Under the pieces are notes generated by a model, which did no database searches, was not told the DNA's origin, and was given only the letters and a program-made list of their open reading frames with translations. Shown here piece by piece: positions 54,828-64,000 of a stretch of DNA of 64,000 nt. This DNA comes from CAYTGM01 sp964437365 (GTDB taxonomy: Bacteria; Sumerlaeota; Sumerlaeia; SLMS01): positions 199,188-263,187 of the forward strand of contig CAYTGM010000004.1 of assembly GCA_964437365.1 (NCBI GenBank), in the 5' to 3' direction. Positions within the stretch are counted from its first letter, which is position 1. Each line of letters begins with the position of its first letter. The translations under genes were made by a program, and so were the position numbers.

Positions 54828-57800
54828 TCAGTTACTCACGCGAACAACGTCAGAAATAACCACGGTTCCGCCTGATGATGCAGAAGCATCGAGGGTGACA
54901 CTCCCGCTTCCCGCATCAAAGTCAAAGGTTCCAAGATCAACCCACTGAAGGTTTGGAGTCGTCTGGTCGATGGATACACTGACTGGTCCGCTTGCAGTTT
55001 GAATCGTATAGACAGTATTGCTGGCTCGATTGGACCCGGAGACATATGCAACTGACACGGTGTACGAGCCATTTTCAGGAGCATTCAACGACCATGTTGC
55101 CGTATTGGGATCTCCAGCAGCAGCAAAGCGATAAGTTCCTCCATTATATCCCGCTGACCCTGAAGTACTCCAGCCGCCTGTCTCAGAATACTCGGGAGAG
55201 CCACTGTCATTGTCTACAACATATTGAATTCGATCGTAGATTTTGACATTTCGGAACCATGAGTAGGCACCAGAACCACCGTCGTTATCATTGATGAAGA
55301 CAAGATAATCATAGGTTCCCGAAGAAAGAACTTCACCTACAGGAATTGTATACCTAACCCAGCCATTCCCACCAAAGGAGTAGTTCGCAAAGGTATTGAT
55401 TCCCCAGTCCTGGCTTCCCCAAAGACGCCAACTGAAATCGGGAGAAAGACTCTCGTCGGTGTCAAAACCGATGCCACCAATTTCTGGCGTAGCTGCATCA
55501 GACTTATAGTCGAATCGAAGTACCGTTAGCGCATTGATCGATGCGTTCACTTGAACCTTCTTCCAGCTATTGTCATAGATAGTCAGTATAGACCCATTGT
55601 CGAGTACATTATAACTTGAAACATCAACGTCCTGAGTTCCATAGCTGGAGATAGCGATGCTATCAAAGTCGATAATACCTGGCTGCTGAGAGGCTGGACT
55701 GAATTTAATCCAGTCGACATTCCAATTGTCGGCCACTGATACAAGACGAACCGTATTGGCTCCATTGTTGAGTGCGACGTTACCCACATCAACGGTAGCC
55801 CATGTCTGAAAACCACCGGTTGCAGGAAAAGTAAACAGCCCTGTTGCATCGACACCATTTACTTCAAGGAAGAACGCGCCTTCTGCACTCAATGAAGCAA
55901 CGCTCAATTGAACAGAGTAGCTGCCTCCATTACCTGAGACATTCGAGTACTTCAGCCATTCCCCTGAAGTAATATAGCCAACATTGTATCCCCCAACTGA
56001 AGCAGGTTCGATATCTACATCATCAGTGCGATAAGCTCCACCTGAATTACCGGAAGTTGAATCGCTGTATCCGACACCTTCGCCACCAAGATCGTAGTCT
56101 TCTGCTTGCACAAGAACCTCACCATTCGGTGGTGCTGTTCCGACAGGTGTGGCTGAAACTTCAGCACTGAAGGCAGACTCGTTACCTGCTGGAGAATCGA
56201 CTGCAGAAACAACATAGTAATAAGTTGAAGAATTGATGACTGCGTTGTCAGTAAATTCAGAAGACTGAACCGTTGAACCATTTAGCTGTGTATAGGGTCC
56301 GCCCGAGGTTGTTGCCCGGTAAACATTGTAGCCACCCAGATCGGCCTCCAGGTTGTCATCCCAGTCCAGATCTACCGTACCATCGCCCGAGCTGGCAACG
56401 AGATTGGCAGGCACCGCGGGAGGTATTGTCTCGGAAGGAGTCGCAGAGACTTTATTGCTGTCACCACTCTCAGTTGATTCATTGTCAACAGATCTGACAG
56501 TATAGTAATAGGTTGTGAAGTTAACTACGGAATTATCCGTATAATTGCTGTTGCCTAACAGACTTCCATTCAATTGTGAAAATGGACCATTCTCATTCGT
56601 TGAGCGATATATATTATACCCTGTTACATCTGTAACATCATCCCAATCGAGTGTGACCTGACTATCAGATGAAGACGCGACAAGATTGGCCGGCGCAGGT
56701 GGTCCTTCAACAATCGACTTAAGAACAAAGCGGACTGCATCAGCAGATACAACGTCCCCGCTACCGCTGTCAGTCAGTGTGACGGAGCCGCTTGTACCGG
56801 AAGAGAACTGATACTCTCCCAGCGACATCCACTGGCCACCATTCTGCGTTTGATTGACTGTGAAAGGAGTCGACCCACCCAGGTGGTTTACTGTGTAGAC
56901 AGCATCGCTTGACCGGTTGGAAGAAGCAACCCACCAAACCTGAACATCGTACAGACCAGAGTCGCCGAGCGTAGGTGACCACGTTGCCGTGTCAGCATCG
57001 CCTCCCACCGTAGCGAAGAGAGAATTGCTCCCATAATATCCCGAACCAGTCGAAGTTCCCCATGTTCCAGAGAGAGAGAAACCAGCATCAGAATTATCGA
57101 CAATATAGTCTACAGGGCCTACATAGTTCCAACGCATGGCGTCGGCCGAAACAACGTCACCGTTCCCCGTATCATTGAGAGTAACGAAACCAGAGGTTCC
57201 CTCTTCGAACAGGTAACTACCCATCGTCATCCAGAGACCTCCATTTTGTGTTTGATCAACGGTGAAGTTCGTCACACCTTCTGAATGATGGACTTTATAG
57301 AGCGCGTCAGTTGAACGATTAGGACTGGCGACCCACCACGCCTGAAGCTGATACCGGCCAGTCTGAGGAATCGTTGGTGTCCAACGGGCTACATCTTCTC
57401 CACCACCCACCGTTGCGAAGAGGGAGTTCTCATTATAATAACCAACTCCTGTAGATGAACTCCAGGTTCCCGATGTAATAAATCCAGGATCACGATTATC
57501 GACAACGATTCCCGAAGGGTTCGCACCTTCGTTGGGGATCTGAGATTGACCCATCAGAACCACCATATCATCGATCGCATCGCGTGTTGCCGTTCTATTT
57601 CCGACATTATTCGCCAGAAATGAGAAGAGATACCATTCCCCATCATACTGGTTACGAATATAGCCAGAAAGAGCAATAACACCAGTAAGGGTTCCCGTTT
57701 TTGCATGCACTCGGCCCGACCCAACGGTACCACAAAAACGACTTCCAATCGTTCCATCTGTACAACCAATGGCCAGCGAATTGTCCCAGCCAGTATAGTT

Positions 57801-58343
57801 ATTAACCATGTGATTCAACAGACCGATTGTTTGACGAGCTGTAAAGCGATTGTAATGAGAAAGCCCCGACCCGTCATACATCTGAGCTCCAGTCATATCG
57901 ATTCCAATCGATGAGCACCACTGCAGTACATCCTGCGCGCCCGCAGAATAGGTAGCACTACCGGAAAGTTCACTACCGATATGTGTCAGAAGAGAATCAG
58001 CGAGAGTATTGTTACTGTTCTTATTGATTGGTCTGATCGAGGTGATCAGCTGATCGCCGTTCCAGTAATGGTTATAGCCAAGCATTTCATAAGCTGCGGC
58101 TGTTGTGTATAATTTAGTGTTTGAAGCTGGCTTGCGGGGAACATCAGGATCCTTAGCATAGTAAGTCTGAGTACCATAGCGGTTCGTGATGAGAATCGAC
58201 CAGGTATTGTTACTGACTGAAGAGCGATTAAGAATCCCTTCAATGCTGGTGTGCAGCTGTTCAACGGTGACTGCAAAACTCGTCGATGCGAGTAAAAGCA
58301 GCGACATGGTGAAAGCCAGCGGGGAAAACTTCTTTCTAAACAT
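54828..58343 (-). CDS. dacB: Compact S13 D-Ala-D-Ala carboxypeptidase (PBP4-like) with long surface-type tail
   Basis: 1171 residues. After the signal peptide comes an S13 transpeptidase-fold domain (about 25-270) with SxxK at 74-77 (SNTK), DGSGLSHYN at 157-165 and KTG at 215-217. Then follow two golvesin-C-like beta domains (about 280-410 and 412-545), two Fn3 domains (about 550-733), a CBM6-like domain (about 737-868), an unassigned beta domain, and a third golvesin-C-like domain at the C-terminus. SxxK and the second motif are only about 83 residues apart, so the inserted domains II/III of classical PBP4 are missing. ATG 58343 precedes a proper signal peptide. Confidence 0.88.
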   Translation of the reverse strand: MFRKKFSPLAFTMSLLLLASTSFAVTVEQLHTSIEGILNRSSVSNNTWSILITNRYGTQTYYAKDPDVPRKPASNTKLYTTAAAYEMLGYNHYWNGDQLITSIRPINKNSNNTLADSLLTHIGSELSGSATYSAGAQDVLQWCSSIGIDMTGAQMYDGSGLSHYNRFTARQTIGLLNHMVNNYTGWDNSLAIGCTDGTIGSRFCGTVGSGRVHAKTGTLTGVIALSGYIRNQYDGEWYLFSFLANNVGNRTATRDAIDDMVVLMGQSQIPNEGANPSGIVVDNRDPGFITSGTWSSSTGVGYYNENSLFATVGGGEDVARWTPTIPQTGRYQLQAWWVASPNRSTDALYKVHHSEGVTNFTVDQTQNGGLWMTMGSYLFEEGTSGFVTLNDTGNGDVVSADAMRWNYVGPVDYIVDNSDAGFSLSGTWGTSTGSGYYGSNSLFATVGGDADTATWSPTLGDSGLYDVQVWWVASSNRSSDAVYTVNHLGGSTPFTVNQTQNGGQWMSLGEYQFSSGTSGSVTLTDSGSGDVVSADAVRFVLKSIVEGPPAPANLVASSSDSQVTLDWDDVTDVTGYNIYRSTNENGPFSQLNGSLLGNSNYTDNSVVNFTTYYYTVRSVDNESTESGDSNKVSATPSETIPPAVPANLVASSGDGTVDLDWDDNLEADLGGYNVYRATTSGGPYTQLNGSTVQSSEFTDNAVINSSTYYYVVSAVDSPAGNESAFSAEVSATPVGTAPPNGEVLVQAEDYDLGGEGVGYSDSTSGNSGGAYRTDDVDIEPASVGGYNVGYITSGEWLKYSNVSGNGGSYSVQLSVASLSAEGAFFLEVNGVDATGLFTFPATGGFQTWATVDVGNVALNNGANTVRLVSVADNWNVDWIKFSPASQQPGIIDFDSIAISSYGTQDVDVSSYNVLDNGSILTIYDNSWKKVQVNASINALTVLRFDYKSDAATPEIGGIGFDTDESLSPDFSWRLWGSQDWGINTFANYSFGGNGWVRYTIPVGEVLSSGTYDYLVFINDNDGGSGAYSWFRNVKIYDRIQYVVDNDSGSPEYSETGGWSTSGSAGYNGGTYRFAAAGDPNTATWSLNAPENGSYTVSVAYVSGSNRASNTVYTIQTASGPVSVSIDQTTPNLQWVDLGTFDFDAGSGSVTLDASASSGGTVVISDVVRVSN

Positions 58344-58385
58344 TTGGATATCGTGTCTCCTTAAGATATAAGTGGGGGTAATCAC

Positions 58386-58776
58386 TAAGCCATCTGTGAG
58401 AGTATGAGGCGCCTTGTTAGAGACAAGAACCCTGCCTTCTTTCCAGGGTTGATATACGTTTGATTTTATTAGATTTATGAAGATGCCAATCGGATGAACA
58501 ATCTGACTTTAATTACAACCTTTGGTGTGTCAGTGAGGAAGAAAGCGATGATTCTCCTGATTTATCACCACATTGAAGGCCAAAACACCATATGCTGTTG
58601 AACACAACTCCGGTTGTCCCCATCCGACAGTGCTCATGATTTCACCACAGAATCATTTATCAAGATCGCATCCTTCGCCCTTGACAAATTGGGCAACGAG
58701 CCCCACCGAGCTGACAATCAAGCATTTCTAAGGGTATATATACCACGACATCAGGATATACCCAGGAGTAAAAATC
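58386..58776. other. Divergent intergenic region
   Basis: 391 bases between the PBP4-like gene and the secreted thioredoxin-fold gene. No gene or repeat is evident. The only promoter-like signal I can defend is the one listed at 58711-58740 on the plus strand; no comparable pair is clear for the minus-strand gene. Confidence 0.4.
58711..58740 (+). promoter_or_regulatory. Sigma-70-like promoter of the thioredoxin-fold gene
   Basis: CTGACA at 58711-58716 and TATATA at 58735-58740 are separated by 18 nt, about 36 nt before the ATG. An AGGAG ribosome site follows at 58764-58768. Confidence 0.4.
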
Positions 58777-59994
58777 ATGAAGAACTCTCGAAACTGGCTC
58801 AACCAAATCACAATTCTCGCCGTTCTCCTCATCTTGATGAGTGGATATCACTCAATTGCAGGAGCCCAGTACCAAGTCTATCACTGGGCAAGCTTTGAGG
58901 ATGCGCGCTTCCCTAATAACTATTCACCGATTGGAAAGACATTTCAGAAAACAGCCGGCGTCCTCGACCTCAACAACCTGGCCGGAGCACCCTCTCAATT
59001 TAGAAGTGAAACGGCTTCGCTGGAAACGGGTCGCTTCAGCATGGCAATTCAATCTAACCCTCAGTCGATACTCACCGGTATCGGTACGGGAATTACTCTG
59101 TTCAGAGAAAAGTTAGGGAACGATGGACGTGCACTTTATCAGGCAGACTTTTTCGTCCCGGATGAGAAAGCGCCGCTTGTGAATATGGCCGTGCTTGCCA
59201 TGAAGCCCATGAAACCAGGACAAAAAGACCCTTCATCGTTCTACCGCTTCGGACTCGCCCGCTTAGGAAAGAATGCGGTCCCTGCATTTTACCTCTCTCA
59301 CATCGCAGAAGGAGGAGGTGGAGCGAGTATGTTTCATATGGACCCGGGCCTTTACAAGAGGCTCCCCAAACCGGGCTGGCACCGATTCTCCATCGTTTTC
59401 GAAGGTCAAAACACGATACGTTGCTACGTCGACGGCATCGAACCTAAGTTTTCTCCAGTCTATGACAATTCTCTTCAGGAAATGCAGATCGGGATTATGA
59501 TTGCCGAGAAAAAACACGTCGTCACCACGTATGTCGATAACCTCTCCATCCAATGGACGCCCGAGAATATCCCTATTCCGGATTCTCCCTACGCGAGCTC
59601 CTGGCCTGCGGGAACAATCCCTACGAACCATCAGGAAGTCGTGAAGGACCTCGAGGCCTACTGGATGCATCCCACTTATGCCCGCGCAAGAGCCATGAAA
59701 GAAAACAAACCGATCTTTGTCTATATGCAGTCTCCACGCGTTCCTGCTTCACTGGAACTGGAAAGGCTCATCGCAAGAACCCCGGAGGCTCGGGGGTTCC
59801 TGGACCAGTTTATCCCGGTCCGAGTTGACGTGAATCAATTAATGGGTGGCACCATCGCTCAAAGTTACACAGTTTCAAGAATCCCGACAGTGCTACTGAT
59901 AAACCCGGATGGAACGGAAATCACGCGGGGCGTATTTACAAAAGGACAAACCTGGGAAGAGCTTGAAAGCCAGCTCACAAAAAAGGGCGGTTAA
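58777..59994 (+). CDS. Secreted protein with concanavalin-like and thioredoxin-like domains lacking CxxC
   Basis: 405 residues with a signal peptide. About residues 30-265 look like a beta-sandwich of the concanavalin/LamG type (GRALYQADFFVPDE, GWHRFSIVFEGQNTIRCYVD). The last about 110 residues resemble a thioredoxin fold (KPIFVYMQSPRVPASLELER, FIPVRVDVNQ, YTVSRIPTVLLINPDGTE with the cis-Pro loop IPT). The usual CxxC is replaced by SPRVPAS, so redox activity is not expected. The role is unknown; a chaperone or binding function is inference. Confidence 0.8.
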   Translation: MKNSRNWLNQITILAVLLILMSGYHSIAGAQYQVYHWASFEDARFPNNYSPIGKTFQKTAGVLDLNNLAGAPSQFRSETASLETGRFSMAIQSNPQSILTGIGTGITLFREKLGNDGRALYQADFFVPDEKAPLVNMAVLAMKPMKPGQKDPSSFYRFGLARLGKNAVPAFYLSHIAEGGGGASMFHMDPGLYKRLPKPGWHRFSIVFEGQNTIRCYVDGIEPKFSPVYDNSLQEMQIGIMIAEKKHVVTTYVDNLSIQWTPENIPIPDSPYASSWPAGTIPTNHQEVVKDLEAYWMHPTYARARAMKENKPIFVYMQSPRVPASLELERLIARTPEARGFLDQFIPVRVDVNQLMGGTIAQSYTVSRIPTVLLINPDGTEITRGVFTKGQTWEELESQLTKKGG

Positions 59995-60044
59995 AGTCGT
60001 TACCAAAATTGATGTCCGAATTGATGGTGAGCGAGAGTGGCCCA

Positions 60045-60058
60045 TTCAGTATACTGAA
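60045..60058. repeat. 14-bp perfect palindrome
   Basis: TTCAGTATACTGAA is fully self-complementary and lies between two convergent genes, 12 nt before repeat copy B. It could be a binding site or part of the element. Confidence 0.4.
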
Positions 60059-60069
60059 ACCATACGAAT

Positions 60070-60160
60070 GTAGGTGCCCTTTCGAGGCTTTCGGTATACT
60101 GGATGAAGTGCTCGCAGCCAGCTTATATCAGACAGGAATTCTGACAGACACTCTAACCTT
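60070..60160. repeat. Dispersed intergenic repeat, copy B
   Basis: Counterpart of 809-900, with exact blocks at 60080-60092 and 60109-60122. It abuts and slightly enters the 3' end of glgB, whose stop codon is at 60153-60155. The repeat therefore supplies the last codons of that gene. Confidence 0.6.
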
Positions 60161-62483
60161 CGTACTTCAGAAAGACAGCTCCGAGGGGAGGGATATTCAT
60201 ATGGACCGACTGAGCGCAACCATGCCAGGGCAGATCCTGGGTGAAGACCTGACCATAGTTGCCAACACCACTGCCTCCATATTCAAGCGCATCACTGTTA
60301 TAGATCTCACGGTATAGCCCTGGACCAGGCACACCAACCCGGTATCCCAGACGAGGAACAGGTGTGAAATTAAAGATACACACAACATGATTTTCCGGAC
60401 CCTGCCGCACAAAACTCACGATGGAGTTATCGCTGTCCGTATGGTCGATCCATCGAAAACCGATCGGTTCGTTATCGAAGAGCCAGAAAGCTCTATTCAT
60501 TCTATACGCCCAGCCTAAGGACTGCAGGCAGTTTTCAATACCGCCACTTAGTGGCTGACCAGCCTCATGCCAACTGAGCGAGGTATCATAGTTCCACTCT
60601 GATTTTTGCCCGAATTCAGCGCCCATGAAGAGAAGCTTCTTCCCTGGATGAGCATACATGTAACTATACAAAAGCCTGAGGTTTGCATACTTCTGCCACT
60701 CATCTCCCGGCATTTTCCCAACAAGAGAGCCCTTGCCGTGAACAACCTCATCATGACTCAACGGAAGCATGAAATTTTCTGTGTATTGATAGACGAGTGA
60801 AAACGAGAGCCCGCCTTGATGGTACTTACGGTGAACTGGATTCTGCTCAAAATACTTCAGAGTGTCGTTCATCCAGCCCATATTCCATTTGAAGGTGAAG
60901 CCCAGCCCCCCTGAATAGACAGGGCGTGAAACACCTGGGAAAGCAGTCGATTCTTCGGCAACAGTAAAGCGTCCTGGATACTCCCGATGGACCGTTTCAT
61001 TAAGACGTCGCAGAAAGTCGATCGCCTCCAGATTTTCACGTCCTCCGTATTTATTCGGGACCCACTCACCTTCTTTACGACTGTAATCCAGATAGATCAT
61101 TGAAGCAACGGCATCAACACGCAGACCGTCTATATGGAATTCATCCAGCCAGAAGAGAGCATTAGATAGAAGAAAATTCTGAACCTCTGGTCGTTCATAA
61201 TTAAAGATCAGAGTGCCCCAGTCCTTATGCTCTCCCTTTCGTGGGTCGCTGTGCTCATAGAGCGCCGTTCCATCAAACCAACGAAGAGCGAAATCATCTC
61301 TTGGAAAATGGGCAGGTACCCAGTCGAGGATCACACCAATGCCGTGCTGATGCAGGTAATCAACGAAGTACTTGAAGTCATCCAGCGAGCCGAATCTGGA
61401 TGTTGGCGCATAGTATCCTGTCACCTGGTATCCCCAACTGCCATCAAATGGGTGTTCTGCGATCGGCATCAGTTCGACATGAGTAAAGCCATACCTCTGT
61501 ACATGAGGCACCAGCCGGTGCGCTGCTTCTCGATAGTTCAGCCAGCGGTTCCCTTCCTCTGGTATACGCATCCAAGACCCCAGATGTACTTCATAGACAG
61601 CAACCGGCTCTTGAAGAATCTGTCTATATTGAAGATGTTCCATGTAATTACGATCATTCCACTCGTAATTATCCAGGTCCACAACACGCGAATGTGTTGA
61701 AGGACGTAAATCAAACCCGAAAGAATAAGGGTCTGCTTTGTAGCGCAGATTTCCATCGTGCGTATAGATCTCAAATTTGTATCCGGCTCCTTCACGTGCA
61801 CCCGGGATAAAGAGTTCCCAAGTGCCGGACCCGCCCATTGAGCGCATCGGGTTCACGCGACCATCCCAGTCATTAAACTCCCCGATCACACTGACGCGTC
61901 GTGCGCTGGGTGCCCACACGGTAAAGCTGACGCCCTTCACACCATCAATGGTTCGGAGCTGCGCACCGAATTTTCTGTAAGCATGAAGATGATTTCCTTC
62001 ACTATGAAGCCACAGATCTAGATCTCCAAGTGAGGGCATAAAGGCATAAGGATCTTCACGCGTCACTTCACGTCCGTCGATCAGCTTAATCAAAAGTTTG
62101 TAGCGTACAGGGAATTTCCAACCTTCCAGGAAGGCGCCAAAGAGTCCATGAATGGAGCTCTGGATCAGTTCCACTGGCTCGTTTGTACCTTCAGGGATGA
62201 CCGAAATGCTGATGGCTTCAGGGTTCCAGGCGCGAAGAACGATTCCCTTTTTGCGCTTAAAGGTTGTTTCGTGGCATCCAAGAAGGCGATGCGGATCGTG
62301 GCAGACACAATGGATGAGGGGCTCAAACTGCTCTGGTCCGATCCCGTCACAAAAAATCGCTTCCTCAGTCGCCTTGATCGCTATCGGAGCCTTACTGACA
62401 GGCGTTTTGGAAGGTTTCCTGGTACTCGATTTTGCAACCGACGTGTTTTTGGTCGTTGTTTTTGTTCGAGTTGTCTTCGCCAC
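60153..62483 (-). CDS. glgB: 1,4-alpha-glucan branching enzyme
   Basis: Makes alpha-1,6 branches in glycogen. A Lys/Thr-rich 40-residue N-terminal extension precedes an N1 region, a CBM48 domain (VSFTVWAPSARRVSVIGEFN then DWDG), a GH13 barrel with nucleophile D457 (DGLRVDAVASM), acid/base E510 (VAEESTAFPG) and LPLSHDEVVHGKGSL, and a C-terminal beta domain. The 53-residue D-to-E spacing equals that of E. coli GlgB. At 776 residues it is full length. No other glycogen gene is adjacent. The C-terminus falls in repeat copy B. Confidence 0.96.
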   Translation of the reverse strand: MAKTTRTKTTTKNTSVAKSSTRKPSKTPVSKAPIAIKATEEAIFCDGIGPEQFEPLIHCVCHDPHRLLGCHETTFKRKKGIVLRAWNPEAISISVIPEGTNEPVELIQSSIHGLFGAFLEGWKFPVRYKLLIKLIDGREVTREDPYAFMPSLGDLDLWLHSEGNHLHAYRKFGAQLRTIDGVKGVSFTVWAPSARRVSVIGEFNDWDGRVNPMRSMGGSGTWELFIPGAREGAGYKFEIYTHDGNLRYKADPYSFGFDLRPSTHSRVVDLDNYEWNDRNYMEHLQYRQILQEPVAVYEVHLGSWMRIPEEGNRWLNYREAAHRLVPHVQRYGFTHVELMPIAEHPFDGSWGYQVTGYYAPTSRFGSLDDFKYFVDYLHQHGIGVILDWVPAHFPRDDFALRWFDGTALYEHSDPRKGEHKDWGTLIFNYERPEVQNFLLSNALFWLDEFHIDGLRVDAVASMIYLDYSRKEGEWVPNKYGGRENLEAIDFLRRLNETVHREYPGRFTVAEESTAFPGVSRPVYSGGLGFTFKWNMGWMNDTLKYFEQNPVHRKYHQGGLSFSLVYQYTENFMLPLSHDEVVHGKGSLVGKMPGDEWQKYANLRLLYSYMYAHPGKKLLFMGAEFGQKSEWNYDTSLSWHEAGQPLSGGIENCLQSLGWAYRMNRAFWLFDNEPIGFRWIDHTDSDNSIVSFVRQGPENHVVCIFNFTPVPRLGYRVGVPGPGLYREIYNSDALEYGGSGVGNYGQVFTQDLPWHGCAQSVHMNIPPLGAVFLKYEG

Positions 62484-62776
62484 AGAGATATTCCTGTTTA
62501 GTAGATTGGTTTCATACTGATAGAAAGCTGAAAACCCCTGATTTACGGGATTCGATGAGGCCTTCAGATGGTCTTAGTTAACGTCAAAGGAGGGTCGACT
62601 CGCAAACCATTTCGGGATTTGGAGCGTGAGAAGGGACTTAAAAGCTGAACATCGCTTTATGAGACGGTGTCCGTCTGTCAAATGATTGCGTTTGGAGGAA
62701 TGGGTTGAATCATTCTATCACAAACCTACCCTTTTCGCAGTCAGACAAATTCAAGAATTGAATCGAGGAATAATTT

Positions 62777-62980
62777 ATGGAAATGATTCCATTATTCATC
62801 CTGGCTGGTATCTTCTACCTGATTGTGATATCAGCCATCGTCCAACTATTGTGGAATACAACGATCCCTCGGAACTTCGACCTCAGGAGAATTACAGGAG
62901 GGGAAGCAATACGCCTCACTCTTCTGTTCTGGATTCTCTTTGGCTCTGGCAGTCTTCTCTCGTTCAGCTACAGCGGATAA
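62777..62980 (+). CDS. Small two-helix membrane protein
   Basis: 67 residues with a GAGGAA ribosome site. Helix 1 is IPLFILAGIFYLIVISAIVQ, then WNTTIPRNFDLRRITGGEAI, then helix 2 LTLLFWILFGSGSLLSF. The pattern WN..-P..F.L..IT..-A..L is shared by many short bacterial membrane proteins of unknown function found downstream of transporters or sensors. No role can be given here. Confidence 0.7.
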   Translation: MEMIPLFILAGIFYLIVISAIVQLLWNTTIPRNFDLRRITGGEAIRLTLLFWILFGSGSLLSFSYSG

Positions 62981-63014
62981 CAACTTTTCTCTATATTAAA
63001 GAAGAGACTATCCG

Positions 63015-63686
63015 TTAGCCACCCAGCAAGCCAATGAGAGATTTAAAGACCGCTTCGTAGAAGTTGCCTTTATCGGTATTGATGAAGGTAAAGGTATCAG
63101 AGGAACCGACAAACGGGCGCATCATCCAGGCAAGCTGGGTGCCGACAATCGCACACATGAAGACCCAGACAAAGAAACAGGACCCAGCACCTTTCGGTAG
63201 AACTTCACCTGTTTTCTTACGTATATCCCTCAGGTTCTTCTCGATCGTCGAGGCTCCCGCGATTGAACAGAACGCCAGTATAGACACGTGCATTAATACA
63301 AGGAAACTGTAGCTTGAACCACTCAGCGTGAAAAATAGAGCGATTGGAGAGAAGGAACCAGCGAGAACGGCCACAACGGCTGCACCATTCAAACATACAA
63401 GCAGGGTTTGAGTCGGCTTTGTTCGCGAACCCAGGTAAAGAGAGATAAAGTGAAACGCTGGAAAGGTAATCAGACTTGTAAAAAAGTAGAGAAAGGGGAG
63501 TTTGATTGCAGACATCAGACTTTGCAGAATCGATTGATGAAATCCCATGGCAAAACCATACATAGACAGCCCCAGGGCAGAGATCATCACCAGTCGGGTT
63601 GCATCGGCTCTTGTTCCCCCATCGGAGGCGACCTCTTCACAAAACTGCTGCTGGTCTCGAAAGACACTTTCAACGGTAACGCTCAT
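63015..63686 (-). CDS. Polytopic membrane protein of unknown function
   Basis: 223 residues from ATG 63686, which has GAAGGGAT about 9 nt upstream; an in-frame start at 63713 is less likely. A polar N-terminus (VFRDQQQFCEEVASDGGTRA) is followed by six hydrophobic segments, among them LVMISALGLSMYGFAMGFHQ, LPFLYFFTSLITFPAFHFIS, LNGAAVVAVLAGSFSPIALF and GSCFFVWVFMCAIVGTQLAW. The arrangement recalls Yip1-like membrane proteins, but I cannot name a family with confidence. It is convergent with the small two-helix gene. Confidence 0.72.
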   Translation of the reverse strand: MSVTVESVFRDQQQFCEEVASDGGTRADATRLVMISALGLSMYGFAMGFHQSILQSLMSAIKLPFLYFFTSLITFPAFHFISLYLGSRTKPTQTLLVCLNGAAVVAVLAGSFSPIALFFTLSGSSYSFLVLMHVSILAFCSIAGASTIEKNLRDIRKKTGEVLPKGAGSCFFVWVFMCAIVGTQLAWMMRPFVGSSDTFTFINTDKGNFYEAVFKSLIGLLGG

Positions 63687-63784
63687 GTTCGAATCCCTTC
63701 GTTGTTTGATCAATTTTCAGGGGCAGTAACCATGAAAGACCGGCGTTTGTGAGTGAGGGTTTGGTATGTAGAAACATCATCGTC

Positions 63785-63820
63785 GTTGTCAGCGAAGCGG
63801 TTGTCGGGCTCGTTGTCGGG
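63785..63820. repeat. Short GTTGTCGGG direct repeats
   Basis: GTTGTCGGG occurs at 63800-63808 and 63812-63820, with a related GTTGTC at 63785-63790, in the gene-free end of the window (63714-64000). It may be the edge of a GTTGTCG-type simple repeat. Nothing else is recognised in this stretch. Confidence 0.3.
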
Positions 63821-64000
63821 AATTATTCGCAGGCTTAAATCTGCGGCTCGGCTAGAGTCTCACTTCGTTCGGAAAGATCCCACGTTAACACCTGCTACGT
63901 CGAAAACCTGACGCCAGGACAAAACACACTTCATTTCATTCTCCATCGAGATATAACCGATTGTTGTGGATGAGTGGTAAGAGGCACCCATTTGATTAGG

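Overview
The window is chromosomal DNA of a Gram-negative (diderm) bacterium. The evidence is lipoproteins with lipoboxes, two outer-membrane lipid-asymmetry (Mla-type) permeases with an ATPase and an MCE protein, an ABC exporter of the O-polysaccharide type, and a PBP4-like peptidase carrying surface-type modules. Base composition is moderate (about half GC by eye). TTG and GTG starts appear common. The style (large Fn3/golvesin-like/CBM6 surface proteins, a DUF2760-Hsp70 unit, a C25 peptidase, a sulfotransferase in a polysaccharide locus) resembles deep-branching environmental phyla such as the PVC group, Sumerlaeota or Hydrogenedentota. No marker gene here fixes the phylum. I saw no rRNA, tRNA, CRISPR array or intact insertion sequence.

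Positions 1-1267 hold the tail of a secreted protein and a long gene-free stretch with one copy of a dispersed repeat. Positions about 1268-30400 form a large cell-surface polysaccharide locus. It starts with a polyprenyl-phosphate sugar-1-phosphate transferase, a GT4 transferase and WecB/WecC (UDP-ManNAcA synthesis). Next come a small Fn3 lipoprotein coupled to a C25 (gingipain-like) cysteine peptidase and a GT39-like membrane transferase. A decoration block follows: sulfotransferase, polysaccharide deacetylase, two paralogous membrane-anchored SGNH proteins and an MBOAT acyltransferase. On the minus strand an export operon encodes a 1238-residue methyltransferase/coiled-coil/glycosyltransferase fusion, a double glycosyltransferase, and the Wzm-like permease and Wzt-like ATPase. 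The block closes with a processive-type GT2, an O-antigen-ligase/Wzy-like protein and a partner membrane protein that overlaps it.

Positions 30572-36052 carry an Mla-like lipid transport operon (STAS-MlaE, MlaF, MlaD, auxiliary lipoprotein). A second MlaE paralogue lies on the other strand beyond a 948-base gene-free stretch full of palindromes and low-complexity repeat-like sequence. Then come an orphan pseudopilin-like protein, a TgpA-like transglutaminase membrane protein and YidD. A chaperone cluster follows (GrpE, zinc-finger-less DnaJ/CbpA-like, DUF2760, Hsp70).

The remainder is mixed housekeeping and surface functions: cupin, UbiB-family kinase, YhdH-type oxidoreductase, PanE-like reductase, an unidentified membrane protein, a GHL10 glycoside hydrolase, a PhzF-like protein, a TSUP permease, a GAF/PAS sigma-54 activator, a compact S13 D,D-carboxypeptidase with a long beta-sandwich tail, a secreted thioredoxin-fold protein without CxxC, GlgB and two small membrane proteins.

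The most interesting candidates are two. One is the export operon, whose methyltransferase/coiled-coil/GT fusion looks like an analogue of the WbdD chain terminator and ruler. The other is the twin-SGNH plus MBOAT decoration module. Both are inferences from domain layout and gene context.
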